Part shown: one piece after another, positions 1-33,423 of the stretch
Position numbering within the stretch: the first letter of the stretch is position 1
Layout of the letters: every line of letters starts with the position of its first letter
Source: Lepisosteus oculatus
Lineage: Eukaryota > Chordata > Actinopteri > Semionotiformes > Lepisosteidae
NCBI RefSeq assembly: GCF_040954835.1
Contig: NC_090716.1
Coordinates: forward strand, 3,955,605-4,019,604
DNA length: 64,000 nucleotides
Direction: 5' to 3'
Position numbers and translations under genes: made by a program
The notes under the pieces: generated by a model
Told to the model about the DNA's origin: nothing
The model's input: only the letters and a program-made list of their open reading frames with translations
Databases searched by the model: none

Positions 1-1794
1 CATGTCACCGGAAGTTTTGTTGCCTCATTCTGAATTGCAGAGCATGGCGCTGCGCTTACCTGCAAATTTAATTTTGTGATGCAGACTGGAGGTTTGACAG
101 GTTACTTTCTACATTTTACTTTCATTGTGGTTTGAAATGCACTTATGAATGCTGATTCTTTCTAACCCCGAAATATAAAAATAGTGTTGCAGTTCCCCTT
201 TGAGCATATTGAAAGCTTTATGGAGCTTTTTAGTCACCTGCATGGTTGAGGGCTGACCTCCTGGCCAGAGGACGAGGAGGCTGGGACCCCCATGCAGAGT
301 GAGGGGTGACCCAGGGGCAGCTGCAGAGGGGAAGGGATGCAGGAGACCTAAAGCGAGGGAGAGAAAAGGATTTCGGATGGTATTGATAATGTTTTAGGTG
401 AGGAAAAGGCATAAGGATGGATAATGAATAACTGACAGCTGAAGCTGATTGAACTTGGCTGTTGTATCCCTCTCGAACTTTTGGTCAGAAACTTCCTCTC
501 ATTTAAACACGAGCGCTTGCTGATAGCGAGACAGCGTTGGTGGGGGGCTCGGAGGGGGCACATGGAAGGGGAGGAGACCACAGGGCTGTGGTTTCTCTGG
601 AGGCGTTCAGACTGCGGGGAGGCGCAGGGGTCGACAGATGTTCCCGAGCCATCCAGATGTTCCAGCGAGGAGATGAGCTTAAGTGCCTCTCAAAGGGGAG
701 GACTAAATGAGGACGAACGCTGTTGTGATTTTGAGATCTGGGAGAAGAAATATCATCATTTTGAACAAAAGGGCCTGGAGTACAGACAGACTAATGCCAG
801 GAAAGCTGCTGCTCAGTGCAAAGGGTTTTGTCTGAATGCTTAATAATTTGGTGCACTTTTGCCTCTGAAGCACACATTGCAATGAACAGTGACATGCCAG
901 TCCTGATGAAGATAAATGTTTTGATTAGCGGGTTATTTCTCTAGATACTGTATGATGGAGTGCGTGTTCACTCTGGGCTGCCTGCAAATGGGCAGATCTC
1001 TTCCAGCGGGAATAAGCTTGGTTATCTGATCGTGTTGACTTGAGTTTGGTGCTGTCGTTTTAATGAACACCGGCTGATGAATAGCAAAGACAGCCTGACA
1101 AGTGCACATTAATATCACCCGTCCATACAAAGCCTTGCTGAATTCGTTGCACACCATGACATTTCCTATGATCTGCATTTTTGCTGGGGTGGGTTACATT
1201 TTCTTGTCTGAGGAAAATGATGGGAAAATTGCTTTTATTTCCATATTAAGGAACTGATTGAGCAGGGATTAGTGCTGATTCAGGAAAGCTTTTTTAAAAA
1301 AAAAATTAGCATCCCCATTAGATGGAATTATCATTTTGATTACCTTAATTATTGTTACGTCGTTTAATTGCTACAGTCAATTTCCATGTCCTGATTATCG
1401 CTCATTTTCCCTCATTATGAAGTAAAATGTGTTTTTGTGGTGCATTTCCTAACAGACTACATACAGACTCAGGCAGTGAGAAGGTTTGCACTCCTTTTTC
1501 AGGTCTAGACTCAGCCTTTTCATTTGTGTGATTTTCTTATTTTTTCCGGATCACGTCTGGGCACACATTTGAAGGTGTAAAATATGTCATATTTTATTTT
1601 ATAGTGTATAACATTTTATGGAACATGAGAATGCTTTCCTCATTTTCCACAATGATGAATTTCCCTTGCTCCAAATGAATATATACAAATCTACCCGATT
1701 CTATACAAAATTCAATAATTCTTTATGAATCGATATGAAAAGATAAAGCCCAAGAACATACAAAGGTTTAGCAAGTCAAAGTTTTAACAAGTTA

Positions 1795-1930
1795 AGTTAT
1801 AAGGTTCTGTCTGAAGGAAGCATATAGTTCAACATTTGCTGGACGGCTTGTTGGATGCTCCCACCACCCTTTGTGTAAAGAAGTGCTTCTTTTCTCAGTC
1901 TCTCAAATGCACTGCTGTTTAACACCCTCT
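1795..1930 (+). repeat. Degenerate interspersed repeat (LINE-end type)
   Basis: AGTTCAACATTTGCTGG... and GTGTAAAGAAGTGCTTCTT match the 'reserved text' of an old vertebrate repeat also seen at 5425-5640. Confidence 0.35.
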
Positions 1931-4085
1931 AAATGCTATGCATTCTGCTTTTGCCTTTGCTATCAGGATGGAGTGCAGCCTGAAGACTCTGTGGAGATTT
2001 TTTTTTTCCAGACTTCATTTCATGTTTCTCTATTGGAGATGTACCACTTACGCCCGGGCTGTCTTACATTACAGTGCATGTCACCGGCAGGAAAGTCCAA
2101 TATAATCTCTGTGTCCTATCGATTCCTGGGAGTGAATTATATAACTGAGGGACTTGTTAACAATCTGTCCTTCTACGGGCCAATGTATCAAGTCTTCAGC
2201 CAAGAATTTGTTCAATGTGGCAAAAAGAGCACGCCTAATCACATTTATCTTAGTCAAAGAGTAAAACTGCAAGGCAGCAGGCGAACTGTTATTGACTTTT
2301 TCCTCCATCTGGGCTACAGCAACTGATTTTTGAAATCTGTTTAAAGAAGAAAGCTGGAAGGAAATGAAATGGGTCAGATATTCCCAGGCCTGTCTTCATG
2401 GGGGCTGTTGCTTTAGAAAGTGCAAACACCACAGAAAGAGAGTAATTTCCCTGGAACGTGCGGTCTCTGAATTTTACAGCTGTTGTCGTAGGCAGTGGTG
2501 ATATTATCCCATCGTGATTGATTTTGTGTCACGTTTTTAGTTCCAGTCTTTCATTTGTTTCATTCCCTCTTAATCCTGCGCCTCCGAAGAGCCAGAGGTG
2601 TGTCGGGGAATGGCCGTGCTTGTATCACCATGGAAGACTGAACAGATCCACAGCCATCTCTTGAGTTCTGCATACATCACGGTGTTATGAGCTACAGCTG
2701 CAGAAAATGTGGGAGCACATTGCCTGCGTGCTTGTAGACAAACCAAGGCAGGGTCCTGAGCTGCAGTCCATTCCAATTAAACCTGACTGACCTCACATGC
2801 ACTTGGAAGAGAGCAACAGTTCAGTCCCTGGAGTCAGATGGTATCTGTTATCCAACAAGGTCAGGGCATCAAGAGTGGGTTTCTAGCCTGTATTTCATTC
2901 GCATAGAGTAAACGGCAGAATAGCAGTGGTGAATATGTTGCTTTCTCACTCTGGGAAGGCAAGGTGTGTTGGAGTTCTAATACATTTTCTGAATTGAATG
3001 GGGTTACAAACGTATTTGAATATTATATTACGGATTTAAGTTGAATCATTCTATGTCTTTTCATGAGGGTGTTTAAAATCACGTTCCAGTCAAAATCCTG
3101 CAATCAGCTCTTCTTAAGCACATTCAAACAGTTTTACTGGTTTTTGGTCAACAATATTCTTTTTTCTTCAGCATTTTAGAGAAAACGCTCTTTAAAATAT
3201 AACTTCACCACAACTCATGCAACCTTGCATGTCACAGCAGTGATACAGATATGTCTTGTCATGCTTCAACAATGTCCCCTATTTTCCCTTGTATCAAGGT
3301 TAGGAGGTAGCTGGACATATCTGATCCATTTGTTCCCTTCTGAAGGACCGACCCCTCTGGACATTGAATTACTCTGTTTTTCAGAGGAGTTCAGAATGGC
3401 TTTCCAATCTTTGCAAACTGAGACGCACAGAGAGCACAGCAGCACCCTTTAACATGATAAGTTTGTCTGGTTCAGTGCAGGAGATGCATGAATTAGTGCA
3501 TGATGTCAGAAGCATCCTGCTTTGTGAAACGAGAGGCAGCAATCGAAGATGATGTTCTCGACTCGCTGAGCTTCATCTAGTGAGAAAAGCCGACAGCAGA
3601 CTCTTGAAATGATCCTGCTTTTGGGTACTCGCAGCTGTCCCAGATGGGGAAGTGAGCGGAGCTACAATGTGTTTAGTTTCGCAGCACAGAAACTCTTCTA
3701 AGAATAATTTAAAATTTTATTACCAGCTCACCAGAGACAGTTTGAACGCAAGAGAGCAAGATCCTTTCTAAAATCTTTGCACAATCACACGCTGATATAC
3801 CAAAGTTATATATCAATTAAGTCCACCAAACATGATCTTCCTGCTTGATGAATCTACTGTTCAAGCACTAATGAAAAAATGTATTCATTCTTTATTCTTT
3901 TCTGATATATGTTCATTTTCACCTTGTGGTAGATAACCTGTATAGTTGGACAGTGTCTGTCTGTGTACTGGCTCACTGCTCACTGCTCACTTGTGCTGTA
4001 AATCCAAAGCATGGATCCCAGGAGGCTGAGACTTTCCTTGGGCAGGGATATTCATTACAGCTTTCGGTCTTCTGGATCAGATCTG

Positions 4086-4480
4086 TGAGTCTGTGTGAGT
4101 CTGTGTGAGTGTCTGTGTGAGTCTGTGTGAGTCTGTGTGAGTGTCTGTGTGAGTGTCGGTGAGTGTTGGTGAGTGTCTGTGTGAGTCTGTATGAGTGTCG
4201 GTGAGTGTCAGTGAGTGTCTGTGTGAGTCTGTATGAGTGTCGGTGAGTGTCTGTGTGCTCCTGTGTGAGTCTGTGTAAGTGAGAAGTGTGAGTCTGTGTG
4301 AGTCTGTGTGAGTCAGTGAGTGTCTGTGTGAGTCTGTGTTTTTCTGAGTCAGAATTGTGAGTGAAAAGTGTGAGTCTGTGTGAGTGTGTGACAGCGTGTG
4401 TGAGCATGTGTGACAGCGTGTGTGAGCATGTGTGATTCATGTGTGAGCATGTGCGATTCGTGTGTGAGCTTGTGTGTATG
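4086..4480 (+). repeat. Simple tandem repeat of GTGTGAGTCT units
   Basis: About 395 bases of variants of a GTGTGAGTCT/GTGTGAGTGT decamer. The repeat is open on the minus strand as an HRLTQTHTD-like low-complexity ORF, which is not a gene. Confidence 0.85.
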
Positions 4481-5104
4481 AGTATTTGCTGTGATCACTG
4501 TAAAAGTAGTGCTTGTTAAAGCGATCTATACATCTGAAATGAAAGAGTTTGGGATTGACTAGGCTTGCTCAATGAGAATTGTGCAATGCAACCAGATCTG
4601 TTTGAAGCCAACAGAGAAGATGGACACAGTGAGATTCAAACACGATTTAGCCCCATTTTCTGCTGTATTTTTTCTTTTGCAATCTTCCCAGTTTTCAATA
4701 ATTAAACAGGTCTGTGGGGTTCATGGTAGCTGCAACAGACATCACTTTGTGTAAACGTGTCAATCAGTACATCATATCAACAACCCCCCCAATCCAGAAA
4801 GCTGCTTTCTGCTGATTCAGCATCTCTCAGCTAAACGAAGCAGAACGAACCATTATCTTTCAACACAGGCTGCTTTTCTTAGAGGTGCTAGAATGTTGAA
4901 AGGATTCTGCTTGTCATCAGAGACTTGACAGTGGAGAATAATAATATTTGCAGAGAAACATCTTACTGACTCTACTTTCTCCCCAAATCACCAACTCCAC
5001 TGCCCAAGCTCCTTCTCCCCAGTAAGAACGAAGATTATGCACTCGCTTCTATGAGAGGAAAGAAGCAGAATTAATTCTCCCTGACAAACGTGAAAGACAA
5101 ATCC

Positions 5105-5415
5105 AGTGTTGGTGCAGTGGTTAGCATTTCTTCCTCACAGAGTTCATGTGTGTCTGTGTGGAGTTTGCATGTTCTCCCCATGTTCATGTGGGTTACCTCT
5201 GGGCGCTCCGGTTTCCTCCCACAGTCCAAAGACACGCTGGTAGGCATGGGCTATCTGGGAAAAATTGACCCTGGTGTGAGTGTGTGTGTGCCCTGTGATA
5301 GACTGGCGTCCCATCCAGGGTGTACCCTGCCTTGTGCCCACTGCTCGCTGGGATAGGCCCCAGCTCCCCCGCGACCCTGAATTGGCAGAAGCGATTAGAA
5401 AGAGTGGATGAACGA
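5105..5415 (+). repeat. SINE, tRNA head with the common 'ctccccgtg...tccaaagac' body
   Basis: Begins GGTGCAGTGGTTAGCATTTC, passes GTGTGGAGTTTGCATGTTCT and the CCACAGTCCAAAGACACGCT body, and ends CCCGCGACCCTGAATTGG-like. It is the widespread vertebrate SINE with an L2-like tail; this copy is nearly full-length. Confidence 0.8.
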
Positions 5416-5424
5416 ACAGCGTGT

Positions 5425-5640
5425 TGCGAAATAGAAGGAGGCCATCAGATCCATTGAGCTCGTCGATCCCAGAATCTCATCCAGCTGCTTCTCGAAGGAA
5501 GCCAGGGTATGGCCTTCAACAGCTTGACTTGCTCGTTCTGGACGCCCACAATGCTTTTCAGAAAGAAGTGCCTCTTGTTCTTAGTTTGCCCTTGTGCCCT
5601 CTAGTTGGTTTTGCTGGGTTGACTTTTATGTAGTTTTCTG
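5425..5640 (+). repeat. Interspersed repeat (LINE-end type)
   Basis: AGGAGGCCATCAGATCCATT, TGCTTCTCGAAGGAAGCCAG and AGAAAGAAGTGCCTCTTGTT form a recognisable repeat common in fish introns. Confidence 0.5.
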
Positions 5641-7386
5641 AAATAACCAAATGAGCTCACGAGTTTTATTAAGAATAAGAGAGAAATTGGCACAGAAGAT
5701 AGCAGCCACTTGCCCGGGAAGGCTTTGCAGTCTTGGACTGTGCTGCTGGTTTAGTGCTCGCCTTCAGCCTGGGCTGATCGTTCTTATAACCTCTTACTGA
5801 TGCTGCTGAAAAACTTATGGTGTTGACTGGAGAAAGACAAAACCTCAGATTCATTGAAATTTCATTTGTGGGAGGCTTTAAGGTAGTTCTGACAGCAACC
5901 CTGAACTATTTTAAGGAGGAAAAAGAGAGCAAGCTCTTCCTAATTTAAAAAAAAAAGCTATGAGCGAAATTTAAGTGGCTGAGTACAGCATTGAGTCCTG
6001 CATGAACAGGAGCCTCCCGCTCTCAGTGTTACGTACCACTTTCCTGTCGTGTCCGCGGGTCCTGTGTTTCACGGTCAGTTCCTTGCTGATTGCTTCCCGT
6101 GTCCGAGTGCCTTGTGAAACGGAAACTTGCTTCCTAGCGCGACTTGTAGCGACTTCTTTCAGCTGGAGCCGAAACGTACGGGAGGCCATGAGGAATTTCT
6201 GGGAATTAAAAAAAAAGGGAAAGAAATCATGAGCTGAATTGAATCGATCTCTGCCGATACCTTATTATTCTCGGGAGTTGGTAAAAGTAAAAAAAATGAG
6301 TCTTGGACTCAATAGCTGTCCAAATGTTTGATGCAGGAGGAGTAGGTCAGCCGAGATATAATATATGCACCTTGAAAGCCAACAACACGCCAGATAAAAA
6401 AGCCAGTCTCCATCAGAAGCCTTATTCATCACCCTTCCTAAAATATGTAGGTAACAAATGAATGCATGATGTGGACGCAGGCAGGAAACCACTTCTGATG
6501 TTGTGCTTAGAACATTCACATGCCCTAGATTTCAAAATAGATGAAGGCATGAGAGTGTTTCATATTCACTGTGCAGCAGTGAAGTTTTCAAAATAAATTG
6601 CTAGCTGCCAACTGGATGGGAAGAAAAAAAAACCTGAGCCGCTGGATGATTTGGAGCAGAGACGATCTGTTCTCTGGTACTGTGTTGCAGTCTTGTTTGT
6701 AGCAGAGAACGGACAGATGCTCTGAGGACCCAGGAGTGACCTCATGTTTGCCCGTCAGGAGATAATTTGTAACCAGTTGAAAACCCTTACTGTGTTTCTG
6801 GCTGTTGCCGATGTTAAATGGCATAACATTAATCAGAAAGCACAAACAACATTTGCACTGCAGGATGGAGATTTTGAATATAAATACTGTTTTTTTGGTG
6901 GGGTTTGCTGGTTTATAGGAAGTGATTTGTGTATAAAATAGTTTCCCAAATAAGCCCTTACTGAAAACAAAATGTTGTTGTGAAGATGCTCTGTCCCTTA
7001 AGTGCAGAACTGTGACTTATCTTTTTCAAAGTGATGCCAACTGACTGTCCCCTATTTTGCACAGTCTGCGCAGTTAGCTCACCCTCTGGCACTTTTGTGA
7101 TGAGTGTCAGTCACAGGCTTAGTCTAAGCAGACACCTCTTCAAGAGTGAGTTTTGATCGACGGGCACAGGACAGGCCCCGGTAGGTGAGAGCTGACTGCA
7201 GAGCGCAACTCTGACAGACCACTGGCTCTGCGGATTGTTTTGATCATCCTCTGGGATGGGGGTCTGCATCAGGGTTCAACCAAATCGTTCTGTTATTTCA
7301 CCTGACGTGGCTGGTAGTACCTGCCAGGAACTTGCACGTCTGGGAAGTAAGAAGACAGCCATGCTTGCGCAGAGAGTGCTGGCTGA

Positions 7387-21228
<13,842 letters not shown>

Positions 21229-23842
21229 CCCGGGCCGCCCCGCCCCGCCTGCCGCTCTCCCAACACAACCCGGCGAGGACGTTCGGAACGAGCGGCCCGG
21301 GCAGTTCGGAGAAAGCCCAACCGGACCTGGCACTGGCGCACAGAAAGACCCGGAGAGGGGCTGGTGGTGTATGGGTGGGGGTGGGAGGTAACACCCACCC
21401 TCCTCTCCCCGAGTTCACCTCGGGCCGCTGCAGGGCACGGACCAGACAGAGACCATTGCTCCAAGATGGCCGGCCCCAGGTGCCCGCTACCTTTTCTGTT
21501 TTTGTTTGTTGTTTTTTTTTTTAAAAAAAAAGAAATTTCTTTTGAAATGGTGCTCTCTACTAGGAACTTTTAAAGATTTAAAAGGAAAAAAAAAACAAAA
21601 CAACGAAACTCAGTATTTCGAGAACAAAACGTGAAAAAGGACAAATAAACCTGCGGAAGCTCATTCTGTCCGATTGTTCTCTTTAGATGGGTAAACAGTA
21701 CTGTGTTTGTTATTGGTTTCCTAAATGCAGAAGAAGGAAAAAAAACTTAAAATAATTATGCTGGCATAAACTGTCAATTGTTTAAAAAATGCACACTGGA
21801 CTTTTAACAACATGACTACAGTGAGAACTGTACGAGATTTTTTTTATACTACTTCTACACCTCTTCCGCATTGTGCTTCACGACTGGCGAAAGGTGAAGA
21901 GCACCTTCTCTAGAAAGCTCTTCTTGGCTCTGCAGGTTGTTGTTTTTTTTTTAAAAATTGGAAATGTGCTTTCAGCTTTCAAGCAGCAATTCTGTACTGA
22001 CAAAATGTGTGTAAAGGCAATTGTACAGTGGTAGACACAGGCTCGGTTTTTAATTGTTGTTTACAGGACGTTTTGACGAGTTGAAACTTACGCCAGGTCA
22101 GGATTTTTACCCCTAAGGGTGATTAGAGCCAATATTACTAAACAGTGACATTAGGAGTGATCTCATTGGATAGCCAAGGTAACAGGAGGCAAATGGAACT
22201 CAAAGCAAGCCCATGTGTTGCCAGTCCCTTGCTCACCCTCCTCTTTGATGAGAGATGAGAATAAGCACACCGTTACACAATTCAGTGTTGTGCCTCAAAA
22301 CATTACGGAAAATGTCCCGAGAATGAGAGACTGAGGGAACACAAAAAAAACTAACCATTTCAACAGATTGTCATTAACTTTTCTTTTTTAAATGTTGCAA
22401 AGGGTAAGCACCACTGGGTGTGGTAAACTGATTTAGACTTTTTTTTTGGGGGGGGAGGCATATTTAGTTTTTAGTCTAACTGGAAACAATTTATATCCAC
22501 CATACTACAATGGAGAAACTTGGGGCTCAGTGTTAATAAAATGCATTGATTGCCAGGCAGATTGCTACTTCAGCCTTGGAATGCGTGAGATTAGAAAGTA
22601 TTCGCCTGCCTCTAATGAGGGGGGCTATTATAGAATAAAACAGATTTATGCCGTAACAGTCTAGGTGAGTTTACATTTTCCAAATCCCTACATTATATCC
22701 CAAACGTCATTGCATTCAGAAAGGCTAACAGTAAAAAAAATCTTAAACAACAAATTAAATTATTGCCAATAATGTAAGAATGGGTATTCAGTGTACACTG
22801 GTTAGTACAGTAGCAAACTATTCAGCTTGCATTTAAAAAATAAAACAAGCATCATTAAAGTACTGAAAGCAAGTTACTGGTGAAGAGTAAGGCAGCATTG
22901 TCATGGGTGATTATCCCTCTCTTCAGTTAATTCATTTTGTCATAGTGCAAGTATATTTTAAAGTAATTACTCCATTGAATTCCCACAGTTCAGAATACTA
23001 AAATAAAAATCTCATTCGAGCTGCCAACCTAAGCGTCACCTCCTATTCATGTTCAAGGTGGCAAAAAGCCTCTTAAAGTTTCAATTCCCAATGCTCAGAA
23101 ATGGAACAGAACAATTTTCAGTGTAGGAGTGTCACTAAGTATTGTGTTCAGAATGCATGAAAGTTGAGACATAAGAAATAAAAGTATAACTTCAGTTAAT
23201 TCCTAGTTCTTTGGAGAAATGCAAGAGGAAGTATTGCTTCTGAGTGCTTTTACAAGTTTAATTGCTTGTAAGAAAAGGCAGAAAGTTCAAGCCAGATACA
23301 AGCTGAAAGCACAATTTTATATCTGAATTCAAGAGGATTTACACACGATTTTGGCCACAGGAGTCAATTTACTTTCAATAAGGTTGATCCCAGTTCTAGA
23401 CCTGAGTATTTTGTACAGAACTGTGTAAGTGTTTTGCATTTGTATGGTGTATAATGCATTATTTGTACAAATACCAACACATTTCTGGCATATACCAATA
23501 CATTTCTTCAATCTGACACCAATGTAACTTTCCAGATTTTTTTTTTTATTTTTAACATCTAAGGAGGATAATGGCACTGCCAAGCATGAAAACATTTGTT
23601 TTTTAACGTCTAAAGACTTGTGTCAATTTTTAAATTTATTTTATTTAAAGAAAAATGTAATTACAGTTATATTAAACTCGTCACGTATCACTGTATTTTG
23701 TTTAAGCCTCCACAAACATCACCAGACCCACTGAAGGGGCTGGAGCCAGTTCCATCATTACTTTACAGCCGTAGTGCTTTGCATGTGGGCAGACATGGAA
23801 AGATCAAAGCAACCGAACGAGCATCAATGGGAAAAAAAAAGC
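21229..23842 (+). other. TMEM178 3'UTR and tail-to-tail spacer to PSMC3
   Basis: The sequence after the TGA starts GC-rich, then turns AT-rich with long A and T runs and several possible + strand polyadenylation signals (21644-21649 first, further AATAAA near 22630, 22840 and 23180). The opposing PSMC3 message ends near 23830, so the two genes converge with little spacer if the long TMEM178 UTR is used. Confidence 0.55.
21644..21649 (+). terminator. Candidate polyadenylation signal of TMEM178
   Basis: AATAAA about 415 bases after the stop codon. It is the first canonical signal downstream; later AATAAA copies could give longer 3'UTRs. Confidence 0.45.
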
Positions 23843-23848
23843 TTTAAT
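23843..23848 (-). terminator. Candidate polyadenylation signal of PSMC3
   Basis: ATTAAA on the minus strand about 150 bases after the stop, followed by a T-rich run on that strand. A short 3'UTR is usual for proteasome genes. Confidence 0.5.
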
Positions 23849-23999
23849 TCTTGTGTAACTTGTAAGACAACAGAATTGTATAGTACAAGACCAGACATTG
23901 CAATACAGACTCGTTGTCTCGGTTGTGCTCAGTCACACACACAAATACCCACACTCCAAAGCCCTTCCCTGTCTCCCCCCACCTCAGATCCGAGGCCAC

Positions 24000-31266
<7,267 letters not shown>

Positions 31267-33336
31267 TTTGGAATTTCTGATTTGGAGTAAACTCGTCAAT
31301 CTTAATCTTTTTACAGATACTGACATATATATTTTGAAAATATTTGGAAAATTAATTTATAATATTATAAACATATATAATAGCTATAAAAACTAAACTA
31401 CAGGCATTTTAAGTGTCTATGTAGTTTAAATAAAATGTCGAATCTGCGGTATACAATACAAACTTAAGTTACATGAAGTGCGCATGTCAGAACTTCACAC
31501 AGCTCAACGCGTAGACGAGCGTGTGTGGTTTTAAATGCCTGGAACAGCATAACGATAACTAAACTAAAGTAACGTTTAGTTTATATTTAGAACATTTCCA
31601 ATAACTAAAAAGTTGCCAACAAAAAGTAAAATTCAAGGAGCAAGAAATAAATCAACTCTATACTCTTATTTCCCCCCATTTTAATGACTGTTTCTAGCAT
31701 TTTTAAACAATGTTGCAGTGGTTAAAATGTGTTGTGCAGGATAAGCAGATATTTATACTAAAACAAACGGAACTTTATTTCGAAAAAAGGCTTTTGGAAA
31801 ATACTCTCTTCTTGAGCTGCAGGTCTCACAGACGACAGCAGGCGGTGGACTGGCATCAGTCAGGATGTAGATCAGGATGTAGAGCCACAACTTGCACCCT
31901 GTTGCTGCGATTCGTACTATAAGTGTATATAGAAAGAAGTACTGGTAAAACGGATAACTAAAAGTAAAAAAAAAGTTCCACGCTGTGGCCATTCACATTT
32001 TGCTGTCCAATCTCTTGTCTCAGCTCTGTCCCGGATCAGAATTCGGCTCCAGAAGATCAATGGAAGTAGCTTCTTGGACTTAAGCGCTAGTTCTGCGTTA
32101 CTTCTTAAAATGTCAGTAAAAAGACACAAGGTAGGAAGATAAATCAAAGTCGCAGAGTTTTAGCACACGCCCTCATTTTAATGCGCTAAAGTCTTTTTCA
32201 GTTTTTGCCATGTGTGCTCCACACCAACACCTTTTCTCGACTGCGTGGATGTGTATGAATTATAATCAGCTTCAACGTGCATATTTATCTGCAGCTCAGA
32301 AGCCATTCTCCTGTCTCTCTCTACAAAGTAGCATTCTCTTAAGATTCCCAATTCAGGCTACTGACGTTCGGGAAGATAATTCAGCGAAGATTAACCTTGT
32401 GAAAAATGAAACTGAAAATGATAGCTGAATACGTTGGGAAAAAAATGAAAATAAAAACACCAGCACTGCCTTCTTCACAAGCATGTCCGTTAAATTTTCA
32501 TTTTATTATTGCATTGGTTTCAGGACTTTTTATCTATTACTGGGATCCCTCTTTATTGTAAGGCTCGCAAATGCTCACCAAAGGTACTATTCTTAAAGAA
32601 TGACACTTCAGAAAAGATCTACAATGACCTTTTTGACTCCAACAGCTTGCATGATCTCTGCAATTCATTTTGATCCTAAGTTCTTTAATGAGCAGATGGA
32701 CAATCTTACAGTTCGAACATTTCACAGAACTCCACACATCTATTATATTTCATGTGCACATGAGGTGAAAGAGTATATACAGCCGATACCCAATATGAAG
32801 CTGCAGTAAAAAACTTATTCTTCGTGACCAAATTTGCGTTATGTCTGAGGTAGCTAACAACTACCAAGACCAGTTAACTTCAATTCAATCTGAAAACTCA
32901 AGCACCCATGCTGACACAAGACAATAAGTACTCCGACACAATAAAACTGATGTAAAACAACAGTTAAGTGTTTAGCTTGCTCCCAAGCACAAACACGTAG
33001 CTACAGCAAAACATGCAGCTGAATTGTGGGTCTTTAAGATACACATTTCTGTTGGGTTGTACAGAACTTCTACCTGAACCCTTTCTTTATATGTACTTTT
33101 ATAGATGACAAAAAATTAAAATATATTTCTTTACAATCAAAGCAGCTCTCATTGTCATAAAATAATGCATAAACATCTTTACTGGTTTCAGAATTTGACA
33201 GATTGATTTTTTTAAAAAAACCTTGAGCACGTTGCTGTAAACAAATGCATATACAAACAATCGGATAATTTCCATTTCATTCCTCAAATATTACGTTAGG
33301 TCATTACAATTAGATTCGATTCTGTTCCACGATCAT
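31267..33336 (-). other. PSMC3 upstream region and MTCH2 3'UTR
   Basis: About 2 kb between the PSMC3 start and the MTCH2 stop. Unusually for a housekeeping promoter it is AT-rich with few CpGs, and I see no TATA box at a sensible distance nor a clear TGAG...GC antioxidant-type element expected for NRF1-driven proteasome genes. Minus-strand polyadenylation signals for MTCH2 lie near 32.5 kb. Confidence 0.5.
32552..32557 (-). terminator. Candidate polyadenylation signal of MTCH2
   Basis: AATAAA on the minus strand about 780 bases after the stop; another copy at 32502-32507 is a possible alternative. Confidence 0.4.
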
Positions 33337-33423
33337 TTAAAAAAATCTCTGCTGGTCCACGGCGTACGTCTTCCCAGCCGGCACCTTTCGGAAGAATAGA
33401 CTGTTCCCTCTGCTCGTGTTGCC
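33337..33423 (-). CDS. mtch2: MTCH2 last coding exon
   Basis: Reads [20 protein letters not shown] then AVDQQRFF and TAA at 33339-33337. Confidence 0.96.
   Translation of the reverse strand, partial: GNTSRGNSLFFRKVPAGKTYAVDQQRFF

Noticed and set aside
3973-4440. 155-residue minus-strand ORF rich in THRLTQTHTD
   Set aside because: It is the translation of the GTGTGAGTCT simple repeat; all frames of such a repeat are open. No start context, no homologue.
31267-31500. Antioxidant/NRF1 element expected in front of PSMC3
   Set aside because: I looked for a TGAnnnnGC-type core near the start and found none I could defend by eye.
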